Position numbers and translations under genes: made by a program
The notes under the pieces: generated by a model
What the model was told of the DNA's origin: nothing
The model's database searches: none
Seen by the model: the letters and a program-made list of their open reading frames with translations, nothing else
Shown here: piece after piece, positions 43,065 through 53,626 of the stretch
How the letters are laid out: each line of letters opens with the position of its first letter
Position numbering within the stretch: position 1 is the first letter of the stretch
Assembly: GCA_029237815.1 (NCBI GenBank)
Contig: JAQZBP010000003.1
Span: 496,001 to 560,000, forward strand
Reading direction: 5' to 3'
DNA: 64,000 bases
Origin: Moraxellaceae bacterium
GTDB taxonomy: Bacteria; Pseudomonadota; Gammaproteobacteria; Pseudomonadales; Moraxellaceae

Positions 43065-46000
43065 CTACTTTTTATCTTCGCAATTTATTACACAGGAATA
43101 GGATGAGTGTGGCGAGACAATGTTTGTCTGAATGGTTCTTTCTACATCCTTGTAAATTGGATACTTATCTTCCATTAGTATTTTTAAACTCGAGAGCCCA
43201 CCATTTGATAATAATCCTCCCCCATCAAAAACATAGTCGTTAATATTGGCTCCATCATTTATCCATACGTCTTTATTACCACCCAACCTCTCAGCCACAA
43301 AGTCCCCAGCGTTTGCCGCAGATGCAGAATATCGCACTCCACTAACGTCAAGTGCCTTAAGCATATCGCTAGTAGCAACAGGCGAACCGTAAGATGCGAC
43401 TGTTATGGCTTTTGTGCCCTCACTTGTCTGAAATCCTTCAAATGCGCCCGCGCCAAACATATTTAGCCCCGCACGTGCGAGTATGTTTGCCTGCGAATGG
43501 AGCGCAAAATTCGCCCCGCTACTACCTCTAGCAGAGGCAACGTCAAACATGAACTGGCCCGTCTGCTTCGCCACACCAGTAAATGTAAAGTTCAAATCCA
43601 ATCCTGTGGCACTCGCAACCGGCTTCAACCAGTCGCTCAACAAATTCCCGACTTTATCAACGCCAATTTCGAGCATGTCCGCCAAGAATCCGTGCCGTGG
43701 ATTGTAGTTCTGGCTAATCCCGAATCCGATATCGAATTCTCCGCTTTCAGAGTTTTTCTTTGTTGTCTGCTCGATCGCATTGACCATCGCCTCGGCGTCC
43801 GTATTCATCATTCCATTTGTCGCGTTGCGGTAGGTCGCATTCGTGGAGTTGATCGCAACGAACTCCTTCGACACCATCAGCCCAGACAGCGCCGCCTTAC
43901 CCTCCTCAGCCAACTCATCGTAGCCGGGGAGGCTTTCTGCCGGCATATAAAGATCCGGCCGCTCGGCAACTCTTGGATCATCTGCCTTGAATATCTGCCT
44001 GGTCCCTCCAAAGGCGTCTCTCGCCCCGAGAAGACCAAACACCTGTGAGCCCATGCCACCATTATCATGCTCAGAGGCGGGCAATAGGCCCAAGCTGAAG
44101 AACTCCAGCTTTTCGACCACGGCATTTTTGAGCTCTTTATCCGTAATCAGATCAACCGACAGGAGCTGAATGTCACTCTCTATGCCCTTGGCAACTATCT
44201 GCGCATTACGGACGGAATTTGCTAGCTGACTGACTATTTCCTTGGGACCACCGTCCGTGAACCACCGATTATCAATCGACACACTCGCATTCAGCCCGCC
44301 AATATCCTGATCCCGGATAATCTCCTGCGCGATCCCCAGGTCCCGGTTCAGCCCGGACAATCCCAATTCCGCCGCATTCGCCGACGTCAGCTCCTGCCCC
44401 CCCACCACGATATTCCCCAGCCCCAACGTCGCCCGGGTCACCTGGTCCGTCTCGTGACCAAAGTACTGCCCACCCAGCATCGTCTGGCCCCTCGCCTCGC
44501 CGCTGACATCGGGCTTGAATGCCGACGTATTCAGCGTCGTGCTGAAATTGAAGCCCGTGGTCTTGCTGTACTGATAATCCTGCAGGTCGTTGACCGCCAG
44601 TGTCTCGGTCGCAAAATCGAGATTGCCCCTGTCGACCAGCTGCCCGTCCGGACCCATCTCGGCATTGGCGATCACGGCGCCCGTGAGCACGGTGTCCACT
44701 GCCCGTACCCGGATGCTGTTGCTGCCGATGATCTGCGTCTGCTGCGCCACCCAGCGGCTGCTGCCCGAGCTCTCGCTCTGCTCGATGCCACCGCTGGCCG
44801 ACGTTGGATCCATCCCTGCAGCACCGCCATAGCCGAAGCTCATGCCGACGCTGCCGCCACTCGTCTCGCTCTGGCTGCGTGACTCGTCCTGCAAACTGGC
44901 GACAAACAGCTCGCGCGTCTCGATGTCCACGTCCCCGGCCATGATCTGCGCCCCGACCACGCGCAGCACGTCGCTGCGGCTGACCAGCGTGCCGGCACTC
45001 ACCTGGCTGTTCACATAATGCAGGGCGGTACTGTCGGCATCGGTCTGGCGGGTGCTGAGCCCGACATTCGCGCTGATCGTCGCGGGCGTAACGTTGACGC
45101 CCACGTTCTCGTGGCTTTCAGTGGCCTTGCTGTCCTGCGCGAAATGCTCCGCGCCCGCCGAGATCTCGATCGTGTCGGCCTCCAGTGCCAGCAGGCCCGC
45201 CGTCGCCACGTTGCTCCCCTTGACCTGCAGGGTGTCGGCAGCCGTCAGCAGCGCATTGCCGCCAACGGCCAGCGAGCTGCCCTGCCACATGGTCTGCGTT
45301 GTCGAGCTGGTCGTGGCCATCGTGTCGTGGGTCGCGCTGCCCGTGGCATAGAAGCCGGTACCCGCCGAGCCGGCGGCCGTCGTTGCCGCGGCCGCCAGCG
45401 CGCCTGCCGCGCCGATGGTGGCCTGGGCCAGGTTCGCCGCGGCAGCCGCCACGTTCACACGGAAGAAATCGATGTCGTTCGCCGCGAGCTGGCCGAGCGC
45501 CACCTTGCGCTCGGCTTCATCCAGCGCATCCTTGGCCGCCTGCAGCGCCTTCTTGGCGTCACTGACCGCCTCGATCGCCTGCACGGCATCGTGGTAGGCA
45601 TTGCGCACGGCCACCGCGAGTGTGATGACCTCGGTCTTCTCCTCATGCGTCGTGGCCACACTGCCCTCGCGCCCGCCCAGGGTCAGATCACCGCCGGCGG
45701 CCAGGATGGCGTTGCCGACCACCTCGAGCTGCGAGCCCAGCACCTCGATGTTGTTGTCGGCCTGGAGGATCAGGTTGCCGGCGGCGAAGGTGCTGCCCTT
45801 CCACTCGACCACGCTCTGCTGATCGCTGACGCTGGTGCGCGTCTCCTGCACGCCGCCGATGCGGTATTCGCCCTTGTCCCGGTCGAAGTTGGCGCCCAGT
45901 CCCTGCACGGTGTCGCTGCCGGCTTCATGCCGGTAGTCGTGGGTCTCGGCCGCGGCATCGATTACGATGTCCTGCGCGGCGATGCCGATGGTCCCGGCCG

Positions 46001-49000
46001 CCTCCACCTGCGCGCCAATGAACGTCGCGCGCTCCTGCACGCCGATTGCCATATTTTGCGCATAGAGACTGGAGCCGGCCTGGAGGACATCGCGGCTACG
46101 CGTGTTCTCATGCTCGCCTATCGACAACTCCGGCAACTCGGCCATGCCTAGCACATAGGAGTTGAGGAAGAGCGCCGCCCCTGCCGACACCACGCGGACG
46201 AGCTCCTCCATGGGACCGGTGAAGCCCTTCTGCGTTTCGTCCCAGCTCGTGTTGGTCAGCGCCAGCGTGCTGACGTTGAGGTTGAGCGGGCGGATGGCCG
46301 CCACCTCGCTGCCCGGCAGGGGCAGGATGGTCAGCGTCGCCGGATCGACCGTGACGTCGCCGATGCGCAAGGTGGCGCCACTGGCCAGCTCCGAGGCCAC
46401 GACGTTGACGTCGCCCGTCGTGACCAGGCGGAGGTCGCCGCCGCTCGCGATCCGGCTGGCGACCGCTTCCTGCCGCACATAGCCTTCGCTGTGGTTCTCG
46501 AAGGTGGCGGCCGATTCTTCGTTGCGCTGCTCGCTGTGGGAGACGGTATCGACCCCGGCGACCAGGTTGATCGCCCCGCCCGCCGCGACGGTCGCCGCGC
46601 CGCCGGCCGTGGCCGAGGACGCATACAGCGTGACGTCGCCCTGGTGCGCGGTCAGCGCGAGATTGCCCCCGGCGCTGATGCTGCTGCCCAGCATGCGCGA
46701 CGCGTCGTGCGTCATGTCGCTGCGCGAATCCTCCGCCGTGCCGTCATGCTGGCTGTGCGTCTCCTGGTGATCGGATTCCTCCGCCGCCAGCAGGCTGACG
46801 CTGCCGCCCGCCTCCAGCGTAGCGTCGCCACCAGCCCGCAGCGAGGCGGCAACCGCCGTGATGTCACTCGCCGCCAGCAGGCGCAACTCCTGCAGCGCCT
46901 CGACCTCCGTCTGCAGATGCCGCACGCGCTCCTCGGCCTCCTGCCAGTCGGCGGTCGTGAAGGCAAAGCGCTCACGGGTCTTCACGGAGTCCAGCACGAT
47001 GTCCTGGCCGGCCAGGGTGACATTGACGCCGCTGAGCGCAGCACCGCTCAACTGCAGCGTACCGCCCGCCACCTGCAGCATGTCGCCGCGGGCCATCACC
47101 GTCGCCGTGTCGCCGACGCGCGTGCTGCTCCCCGTCATGCCGCCCGCCGCCTCCTCGTCCTGCGTCGATGTCGTGCGATGAACGATGTCGCCGACGGCGG
47201 CGAGCCGTACATTGTCGCCGCTCAGCTGGCCGCTCTCGTTCAACAGGTCGCCGCCGCTCTGCAGCGCCAGGTCGCCACCGGCCCGGATCGTGCCACCGAG
47301 ATTGGCCAGCAGGTCCGCAGCATTGACCGAGACGCTGCCGCGCGCCTGCACCAGCCCGGCATTGCTGAAGCTGTCGCTCTCGACGCTGAGGGCGCCGCCG
47401 CCGATCACCGAGCCGTCGCGCAGCACCCGCGTACTGCCCTGCGCCAGATAGACCACCGGCACCAGTACCTCGTGGTCGCCGATTCGGCGCTCCTCCATCC
47501 AGACGATGTCGCTCACCAGCGCATCGATCTGGTCACGCGTCAGCGCGATGCCGGGGCTCAGGTGCAGGCTCTCCGACGCCGCGATAGCGTTGCTCATCAG
47601 GTACTCGAACTGGGTGCGCTCGTCGGCAATCGCCGGATCGATGAAGCGCGTGCCGAGACTGGCGAGCAGCGCCTCGCGCACCAGCATGAGCTCGTAATAG
47701 CCGTCGCCGAGGCGACGCTGGGTGATCTCGGGCGCCCAGCCTTCCAGGTGCGACAGCAGGTAGGCCGAGTCGAGAAAGCCGTCATAGGTGTTGAGCGCCG
47801 GATCCGTCTCGATGAGATACGGATGCGACGGATCGACATTGAGGTGGAAGAGGCCGTTGCCGGGCAGCTGGAAGCCCGGCCATGACGTGGGGTCGGCAAT
47901 GCCGAGCTGCAGGTTGCCGGGCGGCGGCAGGTCATCGGGCGTGACGGCCAATCCGGCGAACGCGCCTTCATCGCTGACCTGCGTGCTGCCGCGGCGCTCG
48001 GGCTCGCCGTTGACGACGACACCGCCGCGCAGGATCACGTCGACGCCGCCCTCGAGAATGGCCGGCAGGTTGTCGAAGTAGCTTTCCGAATGGCTGGTAA
48101 GGGGCCCCCACGCCACGGGCCAGCAATCCAGGTCACCCATGTCGTATTCGCAGGTATGCCAGCGCGTCACCTTCAGCTTCGTGATGGCGTCGTAGAGCGT
48201 GGTGCCGCGATTGGTGATGGAGTTCGCCGTGATATCGAGCACGCCAGCGGCGCTGATCGTGCTGTGTTCGTTGAGCAGATCACCCAGGTCCAGCGTGATG
48301 TCGCCCCCGGCCACAATGCGGCCGGCGTGGCCGCGGGAGGCGAATGTCGTGCGGTCCACCCGGGTCTCGGTGCGCGAGCTGTGGACGTCTTCGCCCCAGC
48401 GGTCGCAACAGTAGTGATAGGTATTGAAGGACGTCTCGCCGATGCTGTACTCGAAGGTCGAAGGCAGCCGCTCCGTGGCAGACAAGCCCCAGTCGACATT
48501 GAGGTTGTTCAGCGCCTCGGCACGGAGCGTGATGTCGCCGGCCTGCGACTCGATCAGCCCGCCGAAGTTATTGACGACGCCGACGCGGCCGTCCGCGGCC
48601 GCGGCAATGTGGATGTCGCCCTCGCTGAGGATGTAGGCCGCCTCATACGTCGCGGCATCGCCGTTGGTGAGCAGGTCCCGGACCTGCAACCGGATGCCGG
48701 TACGGCCGAACAATACGCCGCGATTGCGCACCTCGTCCGCCGTCACCTGAAGCTGCGCCTGCGCGGCCACCACGGCGGTATCGCCGAGCGCCACGGAGGC
48801 CGCCGTGACGCGGGTGTCGCCACCACTCACGAGACGGCTGTCGATGCGCACGCCGGCACTGCCGGCGTCCAGCCACACGCTGCCCGGCGTCGCAAGTTCG
48901 GCGCCGTCGATGACGATGTCACCGGTGGTGTGCAGGGCCAGCGCCTGCTGCGTCAGCAGCTCGCCGCCGCTCGCCGCGCGCGCAAAGGCCGGCAGCCACA

Positions 49001-50666
49001 GCGTTAGGTCCTGCCCTGCGCGCAGTGCGCCGGCCGCGTTGGCTAGGCCGGCGGCCGTGATGGCGATGCTGCCGGTCGTCTCCACCAGGCCGGCATCGTT
49101 CTGCAGCAGTCCCTCGCCCAGCGCCAGCGTGATGTCGCCGTTGCTGACGACCTCTCCCCCGCGGGAGTCGAGGCCGGTGCTCGACAGCGTAATGCCGGCA
49201 TTGCCCTGCAGCAGGCCTGCCGCATTGTCGAGCGAGGCGCTGCCGGCGACGTGAATATCCAGATTGCCTTCGCTGGCGATTTCGCCGCCAGCGTTATCCA
49301 GTTGCAGCGCCTGCACGCCGAGCGTGTCGCCGCCGTGACGGATGACGCCCTCGGCATTGTTGAAAGCACCGGCGAGCGTAAAGGTGGCAGCACCCGCCGC
49401 CACGTCGACCTGCCCGGCATTGCGAAAGCTGTCGGCCTCGAGCACAAGGCCGCTGGCCGCGGCCAGGTGGCCGGTGTTGGTGATGGCGCCGCCCTGCAGC
49501 GACAGCGCCCCGGCCGTGCCGAGCGTACCGGCAAAATGCTGCTCTGCCGCGCTTATGGCGATGCTGCCGCGCGCAGACACCGTGGAACCCGTCGCCTGCG
49601 CGACGCTGACCGCGTTCAGCGACATCGCCTCGGCCGCGACCTCTGCGCCGTCGGCCAGCGCCAGCGCGCCGCCGGCCGTTACGGCGAGATCGCCGCCGGC
49701 GGTCACCGCTTCGGCAAACTCCACGTCGCCCGCGGCCTGCACGTCGAGGCGGCCCTGCGCGCTGCTGCGCGCCATGCGGACATCGCCGTTGGCGAGGATT
49801 TCCAGGTGGCCGGTGAGTGCGGCGACCGGCGCGGCGAGGCGCATGCCGACGCCCGCCTCGGTGCCGATGAGCCGGATGGTGCCGGCGTACATGCCGCCCA
49901 GCGCCGTGCTGTCGATGGCATAGGCCGGTGCCGTGCCGGTGCCGGCCTGCGCGGTGGCCGCGCCGGTCTCCGCGTCGATCAGGTTGGCGCCGGTGACGAC
50001 CTCCAGCGCACTCGCATACAGCGCGGCATTGAGTTCCAGCGTGCGTGCGTAGAGCGCAAGGCGCTCGGTGTTGTCGGCGTTCAGGCCGAGGCCGTCGATG
50101 CGCAGCGTGCCGCCCTGCACGTCGAAGCCCTGCAGCGAGCCGTCGGAGTTCCAGCGCGGCGCGCCGGTGCTCAGCGTCGCCAGGCTCGTGTTGATGAAGC
50201 CGCAGCCGTCGCAGGTGATGCCGTAGGGATTCGCCACCACCACGCCGGCGCGCGCGCCGGCAACTTCCATATAGCCGCGCAGCAGGCTGGGCGAGGCCGC
50301 GGTGACCTCGTTCAGGATCAGCCGTGCGCTGCCGGCGCCCAGGTTGGCGTTGCCGGTGATGTAGCCGCCGAGCTGCGAATTCACCGGCTGCGCGCTGTTG
50401 TTGAGGATTAGGCCCTGCGTGCCGACGTTGAACCGCGAATACCGATTATGGGAAATCCCGGCGGCATTGGGCTTGGCGATGTTCACCACCGGCACGCCAT
50501 TGGCGGCCTGGTCGACCGTCACGCCGCCGGTCACGGGATTCACGCCTCCCGCCCACGCGGCGCCGCTGAAAGGCTGCAGCAGCTGCAGCACGATGAGCGC
50601 ATGGATGGCGGCCGCCCCGCGGCGGGCGGGAACAGGACGGCGCGCGTTTTCAGATGTCATGGGCAT
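43065..50666 (-). CDS. TpsA: two-partner secreted filamentous hemagglutinin-like exoprotein with hydrolase-like C-terminus
   Basis: 2533 residues. A long basic signal peptide ends near residue 39 (PFSGAAWAG). The TPS secretion domain runs from about 40 to 290, with NPVTGGVTVDQAANGVPVVN and NPYGITCDGCGFIN (a variant of the usual NPNG). A beta-helix of hemagglutinin-type repeats with A-G-G-x-L/I-x-L motifs runs to about 2100. The C-terminal 400 residues are different, with ALHSQANILARAG near 2386-2398, VASYGSPV near 2420, DFVAERLGGNKDVW near 2455 and HSSYSC near 2524. That Ser, Asp and His order recalls an alpha/beta-hydrolase effector. No VENN motif was seen. The gene starts 12 bases after tpsB ends, and the DNA turns AT-rich after about residue 2120, as in CdiA-type toxin ends that are exchanged as cassettes. 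Confidence 0.85.
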   Translation of the reverse strand: MPMTSENARRPVPARRGAAAIHALIVLQLLQPFSGAAWAGGVNPVTGGVTVDQAANGVPVVNIAKPNAAGISHNRYSRFNVGTQGLILNNSAQPVNSQLGGYITGNANLGAGSARLILNEVTAASPSLLRGYMEVAGARAGVVVANPYGITCDGCGFINTSLATLSTGAPRWNSDGSLQGFDVQGGTLRIDGLGLNADNTERLALYARTLELNAALYASALEVVTGANLIDAETGAATAQAGTGTAPAYAIDSTALGGMYAGTIRLIGTEAGVGMRLAAPVAALTGHLEILANGDVRMARSSAQGRLDVQAAGDVEFAEAVTAGGDLAVTAGGALALADGAEVAAEAMSLNAVSVAQATGSTVSARGSIAISAAEQHFAGTLGTAGALSLQGGAITNTGHLAAASGLVLEADSFRNAGQVDVAAGAATFTLAGAFNNAEGVIRHGGDTLGVQALQLDNAGGEIASEGNLDIHVAGSASLDNAAGLLQGNAGITLSSTGLDSRGGEVVSNGDITLALGEGLLQNDAGLVETTGSIAITAAGLANAAGALRAGQDLTLWLPAFARAASGGELLTQQALALHTTGDIVIDGAELATPGSVWLDAGSAGVRIDSRLVSGGDTRVTAASVALGDTAVVAAQAQLQVTADEVRNRGVLFGRTGIRLQVRDLLTNGDAATYEAAYILSEGDIHIAAAADGRVGVVNNFGGLIESQAGDITLRAEALNNLNVDWGLSATERLPSTFEYSIGETSFNTYHYCCDRWGEDVHSSRTETRVDRTTFASRGHAGRIVAGGDITLDLGDLLNEHSTISAAGVLDITANSITNRGTTLYDAITKLKVTRWHTCEYDMGDLDCWPVAWGPLTSHSESYFDNLPAILEGGVDVILRGGVVVNGEPERRGSTQVSDEGAFAGLAVTPDDLPPPGNLQLGIADPTSWPGFQLPGNGLFHLNVDPSHPYLIETDPALNTYDGFLDSAYLLSHLEGWAPEITQRRLGDGYYELMLVREALLASLGTRFIDPAIADERTQFEYLMSNAIAASESLHLSPGIALTRDQIDALVSDIVWMEERRIGDHEVLVPVVYLAQGSTRVLRDGSVIGGGALSVESDSFSNAGLVQARGSVSVNAADLLANLGGTIRAGGDLALQSGGDLLNESGQLSGDNVRLAAVGDIVHRTTSTQDEEAAGGMTGSSTRVGDTATVMARGDMLQVAGGTLQLSGAALSGVNVTLAGQDIVLDSVKTRERFAFTTADWQEAEERVRHLQTEVEALQELRLLAASDITAVAASLRAGGDATLEAGGSVSLLAAEESDHQETHSQHDGTAEDSRSDMTHDASRMLGSSISAGGNLALTAHQGDVTLYASSATAGGAATVAAGGAINLVAGVDTVSHSEQRNEESAATFENHSEGYVRQEAVASRIASGGDLRLVTTGDVNVVASELASGATLRIGDVTVDPATLTILPLPGSEVAAIRPLNLNVSTLALTNTSWDETQKGFTGPMEELVRVVSAGAALFLNSYVLGMAELPELSIGEHENTRSRDVLQAGSSLYAQNMAIGVQERATFIGAQVEAAGTIGIAAQDIVIDAAAETHDYRHEAGSDTVQGLGANFDRDKGEYRIGGVQETRTSVSDQQSVVEWKGSTFAAGNLILQADNNIEVLGSQLEVVGNAILAAGGDLTLGGREGSVATTHEEKTEVITLAVAVRNAYHDAVQAIEAVSDAKKALQAAKDALDEAERKVALGQLAANDIDFFRVNVAAAAANLAQATIGAAGALAAAATTAAGSAGTGFYATGSATHDTMATTSSTTQTMWQGSSLAVGGNALLTAADTLQVKGSNVATAGLLALEADTIEISAGAEHFAQDSKATESHENVGVNVTPATISANVGLSTRQTDADSTALHYVNSQVSAGTLVSRSDVLRVVGAQIMAGDVDIETRELFVASLQDESRSQSETSGGSVGMSFGYGGAAGMDPTSASGGIEQSESSGSSRWVAQQTQIIGSNSIRVRAVDTVLTGAVIANAEMGPDGQLVDRGNLDFATETLAVNDLQDYQYSKTTGFNFSTTLNTSAFKPDVSGEARGQTMLGGQYFGHETDQVTRATLGLGNIVVGGQELTSANAAELGLSGLNRDLGIAQEIIRDQDIGGLNASVSIDNRWFTDGGPKEIVSQLANSVRNAQIVAKGIESDIQLLSVDLITDKELKNAVVEKLEFFSLGLLPASEHDNGGMGSQVFGLLGARDAFGGTRQIFKADDPRVAERPDLYMPAESLPGYDELAEEGKAALSGLMVSKEFVAINSTNATYRNATNGMMNTDAEAMVNAIEQTTKKNSESGEFDIGFGISQNYNPRHGFLADMLEIGVDKVGNLLSDWLKPVASATGLDLNFTFTGVAKQTGQFMFDVASARGSSGANFALHSQANILARAGLNMFGAGAFEGFQTSEGTKAITVASYGSPVATSDMLKALDVSGVRYSASAANAGDFVAERLGGNKDVWINDGANINDYVFDGGGLLSNGGLSSLKILMEDKYPIYKDVERTIQTNIVSPHSSYSCVINCEDKK

Positions 50667-50678
50667 GAGGGTCTTCCT

Positions 50679-52322
50679 TTACCACTGCAGGCTGAAACTG
50701 GCGTCCAGTTGCCAGTCTTGCGGGGCTTCCACGGTATTGATCGCGTTGACCGGAACGGCGACGCCGAGCGAGGCCACGGCATGTTTCCAGGCCAGCGTCA
50801 CGCCCGTGGTCGCCGCGGCGATTTCATCTTTCACGAAGTTGCCGCCGGCATGCGGGGCGAGCGCCCAGGCCACGCCGAGAGAGGGCCGCAGCGAGGTCAG
50901 GCCGGCGACCGACAGGGCGACGGGCCGCGCCGCTTCCAGCTGCAGCCCGGTGCCGGAATTGCCGTTGATGCCGAGCGGCGCAAAGCCCTGCACCAGTCCG
51001 GTCAGGGCGAACTGCTCGCTGGGCGCGAGGCGCGCATCGCTCCACTGGCCGCTCAGCGCGGCGGAAAACACGGCGGCCGTGGCGTGGTACTCGAGGCGCG
51101 TGTTGCCGAGCGCACGCACATAGTGCGCATCGAGCGGGGCATAGATGGCGGGCGAGCGGCCACGGCCGTTCTCGAGATCGAGGCTGGCGTCCCAGACCCA
51201 GGGCGCGGCCACGCGCGAGACGTCGAGGCGCGCGCCGGCGATGGCGAGGCGCGTGGTGGACACGCCGAGGGTGACGTCGTCGATGAAGTTGTCGTTGTGG
51301 CGGCGCCGGCCGTGCAGCGCGAGGCCGACGCGGTAGCGGGCGTCGCGGTAAAGGCTGCGCGCCGCCTCCAGGCGCCAGGCGCGGCTCTTGCCGCTGGCGG
51401 TGAAGGTGGTGAGGCCGGCCTTCACCGGATTGCGGTAGTCGAAGCGGTCGGCGCCGGCGCTGAAGCGCCACCAGCCCCAGGGCAGGTCGTAATCCACGTT
51501 GGCGCCATGGGCGTCGTCCACCTGGCCGTCCTGCAGATGGCCGTTCACACCGAGCGTGAGCCGGTCCGCAAGGCGCAGGGGACTGTCGGCCACCGCGCTG
51601 GCGCGCACCGAGTGCGTTTCCTTTTCGTTGAGGGCCTCGCCCTGCCAGGCCAGCGCGGCCTGCCAGGGCCGGCCACGCGCGACCGCGAGACGGGCGATCG
51701 AGCCCCCGGGCTGCTCGCCCGGCAAGAGCTCGACGCTGGCGCGGAAGGAGGCCAGCCGGTTGAGGTTGCCGACGGCCTGCTCCAGGGCGCGCAACTGCAG
51801 CAGCGCCCCCGGCTGCAGGGGATTGGCGAGGGCAAGCTCCGCCGTCGACAACGCCGGCGCCTGCACCGCCTCCAGGCGGCCGGGCCAGACTTCGACCGCA
51901 AGCGCGCCGGCCGCGAGGTTCTGCTCCGGCACGACCACGCGCGTGGTCACCAGCCCCTGCGCGAGGGCCTGGGCATTGAGGGCGTTCTGCAGCGCGGCAA
52001 GGTCGGCGGCGCCCAGGCAACGGCCAGTGTAGGCAGCGAGGATCGCCGCGGTGCGGGGGGCGGACAGGATGCCTTGCGGATGCAGGCGGATTTCGCGAAC
52101 GGGAAAGCAGGGCCCGGCAGCTGGCGCCGGCAGCGCGGGCGCCGTCACGGGCGGTGGCAGCGCCACGCCGGGCGAGTGGCTGTCGTCCCAGCGCTGCTCG
52201 CGGCGCTCCTGCTCGCGGCGGTCGATGTCCTGCTTGAGCAGGCGCTCGGCGCCCGTCTCGGCCTGCGCCAGCGGCATGGCCAGCATCAATGCCAGCACCG
52301 GCACCACCTTCCCTGGGGTCAT
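50679..52322 (-). CDS. TpsB: ShlB/FhaC/HecB-family outer-membrane transporter
   Basis: 547 residues. Signal peptide (VPVLALMLAMPLAQA), a Pro/Ala-rich linker, then POTRA domains from about 70 to 235 (CFPVREIRLHPQG, LAALQNALNAQALAQGLVTT, RVVVPEQNLAAGALAVEVWPG). The FhaC-type barrel covers the last 310 residues, with many short strands (VDYDLPWGWWRFSAGADRFD) and a final WQLDASFSLQW. It exports TpsA, encoded 12 bases downstream. The order transporter-first is the usual one. The gene begins 318 bases from the divergent BrkB gene. Confidence 0.93.
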   Translation of the reverse strand: MTPGKVVPVLALMLAMPLAQAETGAERLLKQDIDRREQERREQRWDDSHSPGVALPPPVTAPALPAPAAGPCFPVREIRLHPQGILSAPRTAAILAAYTGRCLGAADLAALQNALNAQALAQGLVTTRVVVPEQNLAAGALAVEVWPGRLEAVQAPALSTAELALANPLQPGALLQLRALEQAVGNLNRLASFRASVELLPGEQPGGSIARLAVARGRPWQAALAWQGEALNEKETHSVRASAVADSPLRLADRLTLGVNGHLQDGQVDDAHGANVDYDLPWGWWRFSAGADRFDYRNPVKAGLTTFTASGKSRAWRLEAARSLYRDARYRVGLALHGRRRHNDNFIDDVTLGVSTTRLAIAGARLDVSRVAAPWVWDASLDLENGRGRSPAIYAPLDAHYVRALGNTRLEYHATAAVFSAALSGQWSDARLAPSEQFALTGLVQGFAPLGINGNSGTGLQLEAARPVALSVAGLTSLRPSLGVAWALAPHAGGNFVKDEIAAATTGVTLAWKHAVASLGVAVPVNAINTVEAPQDWQLDASFSLQW

Positions 52323-52640
52323 TGCGGCTCTGCTTCCTTCAGAGGCTGGGGGTCGCCGTCACTTGGCGCCAATGGCGCGCATTGCCCCGACGGCCGCCCC
52401 GCGACGGGGGTCGTAAAGGGGCGCGAGTTAACCCGAAACCGGGGTTGCCGATCAATATCCAGAGGAACGTTGTGCGTATTTTTTGAGGAATTTTCGTCGA
52501 CTTGGTAACTAATGCTCAGCCCCCTCCCGGCGCTCGCGCCCGCCCGGCCACCAGGATGCGCAGCGACTAGGCTTAAGGACTGAACCGGGGCCTCGGCGCC
52601 GGCGACTCTGTCACTCAAGGCAACCAAGGAGGAAGCGACC
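52323..52640. other. Divergent promoter region between tpsB and the BrkB gene
   Basis: 318 bases, with an AT-rich patch at about 52,455-52,510 where transcription could start either way. A TTGAGG with a 17-base spacer to TAACTA lies on the plus strand near 52,482-52,510, a weak candidate for the BrkB gene. No gene is seen. Confidence 0.35.
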
Positions 52641-53516
52641 ATGCAGGTCCTCAACATGGGCGGCCTCAAGCTGGGCACGCTGATGAAATGCACCGTCAAG
52701 GATTTCATTGCCGACGACATGCCGACCTATGCCTCGGCCCTCGCCTACCAGGCCTTCTTCTCGCTGTTTCCCTTCGTGCTGTTCCTGATCGCCCTGGTGG
52801 GCTTCCTGCAGATCCCGCAGTTCTTTACCTGGCTGCAGCAGCAGGCGGCCGTGCTGCTGCCGGCCGAGGCCATGGACGAGGTGATGCCGGTGATCCAGCA
52901 GTTGCAGGACCAGAAGGCCGGGCTGCTCTCGGTCGGGATCATCGTGGCGTTGTGGTCGGCCTCGTCGGGCATCCGCTCCATCATGAACGCGCTCAACGTC
53001 GCCTACGACGTGAAGGAAGGCCGGCCGGCCTGGAAGACGGTGCCGCTCTCCGTGCTCTACACGGTCGGCTTCGCCGCGCTGCTGCTGCTCGCCGCCGCGC
53101 TCATGGTGACGGGCCCGTCGGTGATGGAATGGATTGCCGGCCTGGTCGGCCTGCAGGACCTGATCGTGACGGTGTGGACCTGGGTGCGCTGGCCGGTGGC
53201 CGTCGTGCTGCTGATGCTGGTGGTGGCGCTGATCTACTACGTGGCGCCCGACGTGGAGCAGCAGTTCCGCTTCATCACGCCCGGCTCGGTGCTCGCCGTG
53301 CTGGTGTGGATCGCGGCGTCGGTGGGCTTCGGCTTCTACCTGCAGAACTTCGCCAACTACAACGCCATGTACGGCAGCATCGGCGCCATCATCATCCTGC
53401 TGCTGTACTTCTATCTGTCCGCGGCGGTGCTGCTGCTGGGCGCGGAGCTGAATGCCGTGATCGAGCACCACTCGGCCGAGGGCAAGAACCCGGGCGAGAA
53501 AAAGGTGCACGCCTGA
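52641..53516 (+). CDS. YihY/BrkB-family membrane protein
   Basis: 291 residues with six membrane helices and the family motif TYASALAYQAFFSLFPFVLF near residues 29-48, then LWSASSGIRSIMNALNVAYD near 104-123 and the LLYFYLSAAVLLLGAELNAV helix near 253-272. The full YihY/virulence-factor BrkB pattern is present at the usual length. The family's transport role is unproven. AAGGAGGAAGC before ATG 52641 is a strong ribosome binding site. Confidence 0.92.
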   Translation: MQVLNMGGLKLGTLMKCTVKDFIADDMPTYASALAYQAFFSLFPFVLFLIALVGFLQIPQFFTWLQQQAAVLLPAEAMDEVMPVIQQLQDQKAGLLSVGIIVALWSASSGIRSIMNALNVAYDVKEGRPAWKTVPLSVLYTVGFAALLLLAAALMVTGPSVMEWIAGLVGLQDLIVTVWTWVRWPVAVVLLMLVVALIYYVAPDVEQQFRFITPGSVLAVLVWIAASVGFGFYLQNFANYNAMYGSIGAIIILLLYFYLSAAVLLLGAELNAVIEHHSAEGKNPGEKKVHA

Positions 53517-53626
53517 GGCAGGGCAACGCCCGGCCGCCACGGGCCCGCCCGCGTCACCGCCCCCCCCGGGGGACACCGCCCGGGCTGGCGCCTGACATCG
53601 GGTGCTGAACTTGCACCGCTATCCGT

